A stretch of DNA of 11,191 bases from Pseudomonadota bacterium. Lineage in GTDB: Bacteria; Pseudomonadota; Gammaproteobacteria; Xanthomonadales; Xanthomonadaceae. Position 1 is the stretch's first letter. Each line of letters starts with the position of its first letter. The stretch covers positions 1-11,191 of the forward strand of contig JAEWFH010000058.1 in assembly GCA_023388955.1 (NCBI GenBank), in the 5' to 3' direction. The notes beneath the pieces were generated by a model, which did no database searches, had not been told where the DNA came from, and was given only the letters and a program-made list of their open reading frames with translations. A program made the position numbers and the translations under genes. Positions 1-6,284 of this stretch are shown in pieces.

Positions 1-4
1 GCGC

Positions 5-628
5 ATGAAAGTCGTCGAGGTCACCCACCCGCTGGTCCAGCACAAGCTGGGGCTGATGCGAAAGGCCGACAACAGCACCAAGACCTTCCGCGAGCTGTCG
101 GCCGAGGTCGCCACGCTGCTGACCTACGAGGCCACCGCGGACCTGGAGACCGAGCAGGTCGAGACCGCCGGCTGGGCCGGGCCGGTGCAGGTGCGTCGCA
201 TCAAGGGCCGCAAGATCACCCTGGTCCCGATCCTGCGGGCGGGCATCGGCATGCTGCCGGGGGTGCTGGAGCTGATCCCGGCGGCCAAGGTCAGCGTGGT
301 CGGCTTCGTGCGCGACGAGCAGACCCTGCAGCCAACCGCCTACCTGGAGCGGCTGGTCGGCAACATGGACGACCGCATCGCGCTGGTGCTGGACCCGATG
401 CTGGCCACCGGGGGCACGCTGATCGCCACCGTCGACATGCTCAAGGCCGCCGGCGCCACGCGCATCAAGGGGCTGTTCCTGGTCGCCGCACCGGAGGGGC
501 TGCGGGCGATGGAGGCGGCGCATCCGGACGTGGAGATCTACACCGCCGCCATCGACGAGCGGCTGGACGAACACGGCTACATCCACCCGGGGCTGGGGGA
601 TGCCGGGGACAAGATCTTCGGGACCTGA
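5..628 (+). CDS. upp: Uracil phosphoribosyltransferase
   Basis: This cytoplasmic pyrimidine-salvage enzyme joins uracil to PRPP to give UMP. The 207 residues match the usual family length. The PILRAG stretch lies at residues 75-80. The PRPP-binding loop VLDPMLATGGT is at 128-138 with its acidic residue D130. The C-terminal uracil-binding segment YIHPGLGDAGD is at 192-202, and the protein ends in the usual KIFGT. The ATG at 5 gives the expected MKVVEVTHP N-terminus. Only four bases precede it, so its ribosome site lies outside the window. Its stop is followed by a 69-nt gap that holds a palindromic repeat. The next gene lies in the same reading frame on the same strand but is unrelated in function. 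The assignment is essentially certain. Confidence 0.97.
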   Translation: MKVVEVTHPLVQHKLGLMRKADNSTKTFRELSAEVATLLTYEATADLETEQVETAGWAGPVQVRRIKGRKITLVPILRAGIGMLPGVLELIPAAKVSVVGFVRDEQTLQPTAYLERLVGNMDDRIALVLDPMLATGGTLIATVDMLKAAGATRIKGLFLVAAPEGLRAMEAAHPDVEIYTAAIDERLDEHGYIHPGLGDAGDKIFGT

Positions 629-644
629 TTCCGTCGCAGCGCAT

Positions 645-677
645 CGTCATTCCCGCGAACGCGGGAATCCACGGACG
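645..677. repeat. REP-like palindromic intergenic repeat
   Basis: ATTCCCGCG (649-657) and CGCGGGAAT (660-668) form a perfect 9-bp inverted repeat around AA. They are flanked by CGTC (645-648) and GACG (674-677), which are also complementary. The antisense strand translates as the WIPAFAGMT and DSRVRGND-like peptides that often appear as false ORFs wherever this repeat family occurs. That family is a short, dispersed, non-coding palindrome found in many proteobacterial genomes; its membership here is my recognition, not a search result. Only one copy lies in the window. As RNA it could fold downstream of upp, but no T-run follows, so it is a poor classical terminator. Confidence 0.7.
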
Positions 678-697
678 TTCCCGGAACCCGCCCCCCC

Positions 698-1774
698 TTG
701 AACCACCCCACCCGCACACTCCACCACGCCCCGCGCCGGGCAGGCCTCGCACTCCTGCTGACCACCCTGGCGCTACCGGCCTGGGCCGCGGAAACCTGCT
801 CGCGCGACAACCGGCTGGCCGACTATCCACCGATGGTCAGCCTGCGCGTGGACAACGACCTGCTGGCCGGCCAGGACGAGGGCTACACCAGCGGCGTCGG
901 CCTGACCCTGGTCTCGCCCAACCTGCGCGACTACGTCGACGACCCCTGCCTCCCGGCTCCGGCCCGGCTGGTCAATCGCTATCTGGAATGGCTGCAACCA
1001 CACGGCTTCGACCAGCAGAACATGGTGGTCACCATCGGCCAGGGCATCTTCACCCCGGGCGACGGCAGCCGCCGCGACCTGATCGTCGACGACCGCCCGT
1101 ATGCCGGGGCGCTGCTGGTGGGCTTTGGCTACAACGCGCGCAAGGACAACCGGCTGCGCACCACCCAGCTGGTGGTCGGCATGGTCGGCCCGGCGTCGCT
1201 GGCGGAGAAGACGCAGAACCTGATCCACAAGTTCACCGACTCCGACAAGTTCGAGGGCTGGGGCAACCAGCTCCACAACGAGCCGGTCCTCAACCTGGTG
1301 CACGAGCGCCTGCGCCGCTCCGAGGTCCGGCCGCTGGGCAACGGTGGGCTGCAGTGGGACGCGGTCACGCACGTGGGCGGTTCACTGGGCAACCTGTACA
1401 CCCACGCCAACACCGGCCTGGAGCTGCGCCTGGGCCACCGGCTGCCCGACGACTTCGGCTCCAGCCCGGTGCGGCCGGCCGGCAGCAACACGGCTCCCAC
1501 GCAGGCGGGTCCGGACCTGTCCGGCTGGTCCTGGAATGCCTTCATCGCGATGGACGCCCGCTGGGTGCTGCGCGACATGACCCTGGACGGCAACACCTTC
1601 CGCAGCAGCCACAGCGTCGACCGCGAACCACTGGTGTCCGAGGCGGCGGTCGGGTTCTCGGTGACCCGCGGCCGGACCCGCTTCGCCCTCGCCCGCTACT
1701 TCCGCACCCGGGAGTTCAAGGCGCAGCGTGATCGACCTTCGTATGGCAGCTTTACCATCACGCACGCGTTCTGA
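698..1774 (+). CDS. LpxR-family (DUF2219) outer-membrane lipid A deacylase
   Basis: LpxR removes the 3'-linked acyloxyacyl chain from lipid A in the outer membrane. The 358-residue product has a signal peptide (hydrophobic core about 15-28, cleavage probably after AWA at 28-30). A barrel-like body follows, ending in ITHAF with a C-terminal aromatic residue, as in outer-membrane barrels. N53-D54 in VDND, T64 in GYTSG and H177 in QNLIHKF line up by eye with the N-D, Thr/Ser and catalytic His of Salmonella LpxR. The acidic residue after that His appears as D183 rather than Glu. The only two cysteines I see, C34 and C84, could pair in the periplasm. The start is TTG at 698: the frame is open back to the upp stop and has no ATG or GTG before the signal peptide. 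No Shine-Dalgarno sequence is visible. The family call is strong; activity on lipid A is inferred. Confidence 0.88.
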   Translation: MNHPTRTLHHAPRRAGLALLLTTLALPAWAAETCSRDNRLADYPPMVSLRVDNDLLAGQDEGYTSGVGLTLVSPNLRDYVDDPCLPAPARLVNRYLEWLQPHGFDQQNMVVTIGQGIFTPGDGSRRDLIVDDRPYAGALLVGFGYNARKDNRLRTTQLVVGMVGPASLAEKTQNLIHKFTDSDKFEGWGNQLHNEPVLNLVHERLRRSEVRPLGNGGLQWDAVTHVGGSLGNLYTHANTGLELRLGHRLPDDFGSSPVRPAGSNTAPTQAGPDLSGWSWNAFIAMDARWVLRDMTLDGNTFRSSHSVDREPLVSEAAVGFSVTRGRTRFALARYFRTREFKAQRDRPSYGSFTITHAF

Positions 1775-1787
1775 GGCGGGGGCATCC

Positions 1788-1820
1788 GGCGCAATACGCC
1801 GCCGGGGCGGCTATTGCGCC
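1788..1820. terminator. Bidirectional hairpin between convergent genes
   Basis: GGCGCAATA (1788-1796) pairs perfectly with TATTGCGCC (1812-1820). Inside this, GCCGCC (1798-1803) pairs with GGCGGC (1806-1811), leaving one bulged C. The result is a roughly 15-bp stem 14 nt after the LpxR stop. It also overlaps the last codons and TAG stop (1811-1813) of the lipoprotein hydrolase on the other strand. No T-run follows on either side, so it is a likely structural terminator or RNA-stabilising hairpin rather than a canonical intrinsic terminator. Confidence 0.6.
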
Positions 1821-3910
1821 CTGCGGGGGTGCGGGGTTGCGGGGGTGGCGTTTGGGGTGCAAGCGGGGGGCGTTGGTACCGGTTGTGCCAGTGCGCCTTC
1901 TTCGCCCTGCAGGTCGGCGTGCAGGATCCGGCGGATCTCCAGGATCGCCTCGGGCGTCTCCTGCACGCTGTGGAAGGACCCGATCACCTTCTCGCTCACC
2001 GCGCCGGGCAGGTGGGCGCTGCAATACGGCACCAAGCCGTCATCGGAGGCCTCCAGCGGTACCGTCGGGTCGCTGCGGGCGATGATCGTGTGGTAGCGCA
2101 CCCGCGGTGAGATCGGCAGGTCCGCGGTGGCGCGGATGAAGGGGTCTTCCCTGCTCAGGTTGTCGATGCTGTTGGGTACTTTCGGCCGGTCGGGCGCGTC
2201 GGGCCCGGCACCGGCGAGTGCCTGCAGGACGTCGTCGAACCGCTCCAGGACGGTCAGCGGCAGCCGGATCAAACGCGATACCAGGCGGCCCAGGCGGTTG
2301 TCGGCGGCGTCGGTACCCCGGTGCGGGGCGGCGATCAGGATCGCGCGCTCCACGCCGGGAAAGGGCTCGAAACGCAACATCGGCTCCAGCCGGTGCCGCA
2401 CGCGCTCCAGCCGGCCGTCGTCCAGCTTCCGGCTGGCCAGCATCTCGTCCCACAACTGGTCACCGGACGACGACACCAGCAGCCGCGACAGCACGCCGCC
2501 CATGCTGTGGCCCACCAGCACGATGTCGCGCGAGGCGCGGGCGCTGCCGGTGGGATCCAGGCTCTGCAGGGTCTCGCCCAGCACCTCGCGCAGCGAGGCG
2601 TGGTTGAAGGCGATCGGCAGGTTGGTCGGGTAGTACACCTGCCAGATCTGGAAGGCCTGGCGTAGGGCCTCGTCGCCGAGGATCTCGTTGGCCACGTTGA
2701 CCCAGGCCTCCGGGCTGCTGGCCAGGCCGTGCACCATCACGATGATCCGCCGGTCCGGGTCGTAGGGCTGCATCAGGTAGACGTGTGCCCGGTCGATGCC
2801 CTGCCCGCGCCCGAACAGGGTCTGCAGCGACTGCCGGTTGAAGCCCGAGCGTGCCAGCCACAAGCCGTAGCCGGCGGTGTAGTTGGCGGCCAGCGGGACA
2901 TCCTGGCCGTGCAGTTCGATCCGCGACTCCCGGTACGGGTCATGGGTGCTGACATGGACCTCGCGGGTGGCCAGCACGCTTTCCAGGTCGTCGCCACCGA
3001 AACGGAACAGCACCGTCAGCGCAGGCGACGGCATCTCGCTGTAGGCGGGGCCGCGGGGGCGGTGGTTGCGGCCCTGCGTACGGGCGGGAGCGTCATCGCC
3101 TGTCGCATCGACACCCGTGGCGCCGTCCCCTTCGCTGGCCGCGGCAATGGCCTCGACTGCCGCCACGGCCGCAGGCGCTTCCCGCATGACCGCCACCACT
3201 TCGGCACCGAACCCGTCGCGGCGGTAGACGCTGCGCAGGCCAGCGAAGTTCAGCGACGCCGCAGGCAGCAGTTCCTTGGGCAACGCCCCGTGCGGCAGGC
3301 GGATACCGGACAGGTCGGTGTTGATCACCCATCCGGCCACGCGCACGGCACGCCCCGGCTCCGCCGACGCCGGCTCGCCGTTGCTGCGCTGGAACAACCC
3401 GATCGCCGCCTGCTGCACGGCATGGTTGTAGTAGTCGCGCACCTGGGTCTGGCGGTCCTCGAAGGCACGCTCACCGGGGGCACGCCCGCTGAAGAACAGA
3501 TAGGCGTAGGCGTGGCGGGCCGCTTCCAGCCAGGCGTCGATCTGCCGGTCCGATGCCGGCTCGTCCCCGGCCGGCGCCAGCAGGGTTGCCTGCTGCACCC
3601 ACAGTTCCGCCTGCGCCGACAGCCTGCGCTCGTCGGACAGGCCGGGGATCTCCGCCAGTGCCTGGATGCACTCGGGCGACGGTTGCCCGCAGGCGCTGGC
3701 TTCCAGGCCGGTGACCCGGATCGTCTGCGCGGTGGCGGCGCTGAGCCCGCCGGTGGTGAGGATGTCGCCGCGCTTCAGGGCGATGTACTCGCCCGGCGAC
3801 ATCGGCGTGGCTTCGACCGCCGGCCGGAACTCGTTGAGCACCGCACAGCCGCCCAGCAGCAGCATCGCGGCGGCCGGCAACAGGGCGCGTAGCAGGCGCA
3901 TGCGGCTCAC
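1811..3910 (-). CDS. Large lipoprotein with alpha/beta-hydrolase (lipase-like) domain
   Basis: The 699-residue product has a lipoprotein signal ending in LGGC (19-22). Lipidated C22 is followed by Ala, which favours the outer membrane. Residues 30-300 have no domain I recognise and include a low-complexity Ala/Gly/Asp-rich stretch at about 245-290. The hydrolase domain is C-terminal: the oxyanion region MVHGLASSPEAW is at 392-403 and the nucleophile elbow GHSMGG at 467-472 (S469). The likely acid is D623 or D624 in SDDGLVPY, and the catalytic His is H647 in GSFHSV. This supports an esterase, lipase or acyltransferase in the periplasm or at the outer membrane; the substrate is unknown. A Pro-rich tail closes the protein. 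The GTG start at 3908-3910 overlaps the upstream stop by 4 nt (GTGA), implying translational coupling. An in-frame ATG three codons in (3901) is the alternative. Family call sure, substrate not. Confidence 0.9.
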   Translation of the reverse strand: MSRMRLLRALLPAAAMLLLGGCAVLNEFRPAVEATPMSPGEYIALKRGDILTTGGLSAATAQTIRVTGLEASACGQPSPECIQALAEIPGLSDERRLSAQAELWVQQATLLAPAGDEPASDRQIDAWLEAARHAYAYLFFSGRAPGERAFEDRQTQVRDYYNHAVQQAAIGLFQRSNGEPASAEPGRAVRVAGWVINTDLSGIRLPHGALPKELLPAASLNFAGLRSVYRRDGFGAEVVAVMREAPAAVAAVEAIAAASEGDGATGVDATGDDAPARTQGRNHRPRGPAYSEMPSPALTVLFRFGGDDLESVLATREVHVSTHDPYRESRIELHGQDVPLAANYTAGYGLWLARSGFNRQSLQTLFGRGQGIDRAHVYLMQPYDPDRRIIVMVHGLASSPEAWVNVANEILGDEALRQAFQIWQVYYPTNLPIAFNHASLREVLGETLQSLDPTGSARASRDIVLVGHSMGGVLSRLLVSSSGDQLWDEMLASRKLDDGRLERVRHRLEPMLRFEPFPGVERAILIAAPHRGTDAADNRLGRLVSRLIRLPLTVLERFDDVLQALAGAGPDAPDRPKVPNSIDNLSREDPFIRATADLPISPRVRYHTIIARSDPTVPLEASDDGLVPYCSAHLPGAVSEKVIGSFHSVQETPEAILEIRRILHADLQGEEGALAQPVPTPPACTPNATPATPHPRRAQ

Positions 3911-4950
3911 CGGGCCACCTCGGCCCCACGGGTCCCCGGCACGCCCTGCCGGATGGCGCGCGAAAACGCATCCGAGCCCGCGTCCGCCGGCAGCGCGGTG
4001 GCACGCGGGTTGATGTAGCCGCGCTGTTCGAGCTCTTCATACGCGTGGCCGGCCGTCAGTCCACCCAGCTCGTGCACGTAGCGGGCGAAGTAGCCGGACA
4101 ACAGCAGGCGGTAGTCCATCGGGATCCCCGGGGTGATGCGGCGCGCGAGTTCGAAGATGATCGTGGTGCAGTTGCTGGTCAGCGTGTTGTAGAACGCCGG
4201 CTCCCGGTGCAGCGCGGCGGCTTCGTCGAGATAGCCGGCGAACAGCGCCCGCAGCGCCTCCGGCGGCAGGTCGAGACGGTACAGGTAGACGTCCTCGCCG
4301 CGGGCGTTGCTGCGCGTGCGCACGATATCGTTCTCGTCGGCCGCCACCAGCACCTGCTCGAACTTGCGGAAGAAGCCGCCAATGGCCGAGAACGACTCGT
4401 GCCGTTCCTTGCGGATTTCCAGCGAAAACACCACCCGCTGGCCGTCGTCGAAGCCGAACGAGACCAGGGTGTGGGCGATCGCGGGCCCCATCCAGTACGA
4501 CATCACCAGGTCGGCCGACACCAGCCGGTCCAGGTCGTACGTCCGGGTTTCCCAGCGCGGGGTGTAGTCCTCCGGCGTACGCCATTCGAAATTGCGCACG
4601 TTGTGCAAGGTGACCCGGCTGCCGTCGACCTCCGCCTGCAGCAGCCGGGCGACGTCGTCGGCCCAGGCACGCTCGTGGGAGGGCGTCAGGGTGGTCCACC
4701 ATGCCAGCACGGCGACAAGGGCAAGCCCAAAGGCGGGCAGTGCCAGCCGAAGCCTGCCCGGTGGCCGCCGTACGCAGGCCCAGGCGGCCGCAAGCCCCAG
4801 CAGGCTCCACCCTGCGATGGTCCCCAGCCTGACCGCACCCGGCCCCGGTAGTTGGAACCACAGTGCCAGCGCGCCCCACGCCGTGGCCAGGACCACGCCG
4901 GTCGCCAGCACCAGGGTGGCTGCGCGGCGGAAGAAGCGGGCATGCGTCAC
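3907..4950 (-). CDS. DUF4105 / Lnb N-terminal periplasmic-domain membrane protein
   Basis: The 347-residue product has three hydrophobic segments at about 11-32, 42-60 and 68-86. The rest forms a DUF4105-type domain at about 95-300. Family landmarks are AHTLVSFGF (H160), SLEIRKE (176-182) and TSNCTT (C261), which fit a Cys/His papain-like active site facing the periplasm. As I recall, this family is now named after Lnb, a lipoprotein N-acylating enzyme; transferring that role to this protein is inference only. The arrangement here, with membrane helices first and the domain last, could reflect a different role. The start is GTG at 4948-4950, the first start after an in-frame TGA at 4960-4962. 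No good Shine-Dalgarno is visible. Its stop overlaps the GTG of the lipoprotein hydrolase gene, so the two are very probably made together. Confidence 0.87.
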   Translation of the reverse strand: MTHARFFRRAATLVLATGVVLATAWGALALWFQLPGPGAVRLGTIAGWSLLGLAAAWACVRRPPGRLRLALPAFGLALVAVLAWWTTLTPSHERAWADDVARLLQAEVDGSRVTLHNVRNFEWRTPEDYTPRWETRTYDLDRLVSADLVMSYWMGPAIAHTLVSFGFDDGQRVVFSLEIRKERHESFSAIGGFFRKFEQVLVAADENDIVRTRSNARGEDVYLYRLDLPPEALRALFAGYLDEAAALHREPAFYNTLTSNCTTIIFELARRITPGIPMDYRLLLSGYFARYVHELGGLTAGHAYEELEQRGYINPRATALPADAGSDAFSRAIRQGVPGTRGAEVAR

Positions 4951-5015
4951 GCCATCGGGTCACACAGTGGAGGGAGCCGCGATACTAACTTCCTTCCATC
5001 TGAGCCGCGTGGCCT
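4951..5015. other. Intergenic gap with 8-bp direct repeat
   Basis: These 65 nt are the only sizeable gap in the minus-strand block and are the natural place for a promoter of the DUF4105 gene. GAGCCGCG occurs twice, at 4974-4981 and 5002-5009, in the same orientation. On the minus strand TAGTAT is a possible -10, but I see no matching -35. No terminator hairpin follows azlD, so read-through from the copper operon remains possible. Confidence 0.35.
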
Positions 5016-5327
5016 TCAGCCGACGCCCGCCAGGCGCGCCAGCGCCGCGGTCGCCGCGCCCACCACCACCACGCCCAGGAACGGGACCCGCAGCCACAGC
5101 GCGATGCCCGAGGCCAGCAGCGCCAACACCCGCGCGTCAACGGCCACCGCCTGGCCGACGGCAAAGGTGTTCATCGCCGTGAGCGAGGCCAGCAGTCCGA
5201 TGGTCAGCGTGCCGGCCACGCGCGTCATGCGCGGGCTTTCCAGCCACTTCGCCGGCACCAGGTACCCGGCCAGCTTGGTCGCGTAGGCAACGACGCCGGC
5301 CAGTACGATCCAGCCCCACATCGCCAT
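5016..5327 (-). CDS. azlD: AzlD-family branched-chain amino-acid export subunit
   Basis: This is the small integral membrane partner of AzlC. The AzlCD family exports branched-chain and related amino acids (first linked to 4-azaleucine resistance). The product is 103 residues with three to four hydrophobic segments (about 4-24, 38-56, 66-80, 82-98). Family features visible are the early KLAGYLVP (18-25) and the C-terminal VPFLGVVVVGAAT stretch (81-93). The open frame runs further upstream, but the residues before MAMWGW are Arg/Pro/Gly-rich and lie out of frame over azlC, so I start at the ATG at 5325-5327. This A is shared with the azlC stop in TGATG, a 1-nt overlap typical of coupled subunits. 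Family call is good; the actual substrate is unknown, and its partner looks internally shortened. Confidence 0.85.
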   Translation of the reverse strand: MAMWGWIVLAGVVAYATKLAGYLVPAKWLESPRMTRVAGTLTIGLLASLTAMNTFAVGQAVAVDARVLALLASGIALWLRVPFLGVVVVGAATAALARLAGVG

Positions 5328-5851
5328 CAGCTGCGCCCCTCGTAGTCGGCGGGGTCGACGTCGGGCTCCAGGCCCTCGTCGGCCGGGCCGCGGCCGAACC
5401 AGCCCCACAAGGCTGCGACCAGCGCCGCCACCAGGATCGGCACGCCCGGCGGCGCGACGGGCAGGACCAGCACCGTGACCACCGCGCACAGCACGGCGAT
5501 GGCCGTTGCCTCAAGCGCACGCAGGCGCGGCCACAGCAGCCCTAGGAACGCGGCCACCGCCGCGCCATCCAGCCCCCATTGCCTCGGGTCGCCCATGGCA
5601 TCGCCGAGCACCGCACCCAGCGCCGTGAACAGGTTCCAGAGCACGAACACGCCCACCCCGGCGGTCCAGAAACCGCGCCGCTGCTCGCCCGGATCCAGCT
5701 GCCCGGCGGCGGTGGCGGCGGATTCGTCGATCGTGACCTGCGCGGCCACGAGCCGGCGCCACCCGGAAGGCCGGAGCATCAGCCCGTACAGGCCCGTCGC
5801 CACGGCGATCGAGAAGCCGATCTTCACGGCCGGGGACGTGCGCAGGTGCAT
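5327..5851 (-). CDS. azlC: AzlC-family permease subunit, probably with internal deletion
   Basis: The 174-residue product belongs to AzlC, the larger subunit of the AzlCD amino-acid exporter, which normally has about 230-250 residues. The C-terminal two thirds are typical: QVTIDESAATA (38-48), GFWTAGVGVFVLWNLFTALGA (60-80), GLDGAAVAAFLGLLWPRL (93-110) and a Pro-rich VAPPGVP (132-138). The first 23 residues, through SIAVATGLYG, look like the true AzlC N-terminus. They then run straight into LMLRPSGWRR, which in full-length relatives follows a second YG motif much later (the RNxxYG region). About 70-80 residues, covering membrane segments two and three, therefore appear to be missing, with the frame kept. 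The ATG at 5849-5851 lies 20 nt after cueR and has no clear ribosome site. Whether the protein works is unknown. Confidence 0.78.
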   Translation of the reverse strand: MHLRTSPAVKIGFSIAVATGLYGLMLRPSGWRRLVAAQVTIDESAATAAGQLDPGEQRRGFWTAGVGVFVLWNLFTALGAVLGDAMGDPRQWGLDGAAVAAFLGLLWPRLRALEATAIAVLCAVVTVLVLPVAPPGVPILVAALVAALWGWFGRGPADEGLEPDVDPADYEGRS

Positions 5852-5871
5852 GCGGGGATTGTGCGGCAGTG

Positions 5872-6273
5872 TCAGCGGTGCGGCGCGCCATGCTCCAGTC
5901 CCGCCAGGATCGGACAGTCCGGGCGGTGGTCCCCGGCGCAGGCATCGACCAGGTCCTGCAGCGTGTCCACCATCTGCTGCAGCTGGTCCATGCGCCCGCG
6001 CAGCTCGCCGATGTGGGCGCGGGCGAGCTTCCGGACATCGGCGCTGTGGCGCGAGCGGTCGTTCCACAACCCCAGCAGCGCCGAGATCTCGGCCATCTGG
6101 AAGCCCAGGTCGCGCGCCCGGCGCACGAACCGGAGCCGGTGCACGTCGGCATCCGAGTAGAGCCGGTAGCCGGCCTCGGTACGGTCCGCCGGTGGCAGCA
6201 GGCCGTTCTTTTCGTAGTAGCGGATCATCTTGGCCGACACGCCGGAGGCCCGCGCCGCCCCGCCGATGTTCAT
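5872..6273 (-). CDS. cueR: Copper-responsive MerR-family activator CueR
   Basis: CueR senses cytoplasmic Cu(I) and activates copper-export promoters by untwisting an overlong spacer. The MerR helix-turn-helix starts MNIGGAARASGVSAKMIRYY, the dimerisation helix is central, and the metal loop ACAGDHRPDCPI carries the two Cu-binding cysteines. Counting from this ATG they fall at C112 and C120, and the RHSADV serine at S77, the same numbers as in E. coli CueR. That is why I prefer this start (6271-6273), 133 residues long. An upstream in-frame ATG at 6283-6285 adds MDSE and shares its A with the copA stop (TGATG); it is a real alternative and would indicate coupling. cueR follows copA directly and so should be auto-induced by copper through the copA promoter. 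Confidence 0.93.
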   Translation of the reverse strand: MNIGGAARASGVSAKMIRYYEKNGLLPPADRTEAGYRLYSDADVHRLRFVRRARDLGFQMAEISALLGLWNDRSRHSADVRKLARAHIGELRGRMDQLQQMVDTLQDLVDACAGDHRPDCPILAGLEHGAPHR

Positions 6274-6284
6274 CTCGCTGTCCA

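Noticed and set aside
2729..3892. A 387-codon plus-strand frame opposite the lipoprotein hydrolase
   Set aside because: Arg/Gln/Gly-rich shadow with no recognisable motif. The minus-strand gene has a lipobox and a catalytic triad.
5852..6067. An N-terminal extension of azlC that might supply its missing segments
   Set aside because: This stretch overlaps cueR in another frame and reads as Arg/Pro/Gly-rich text without membrane segments, so it is not the missing part of AzlC.
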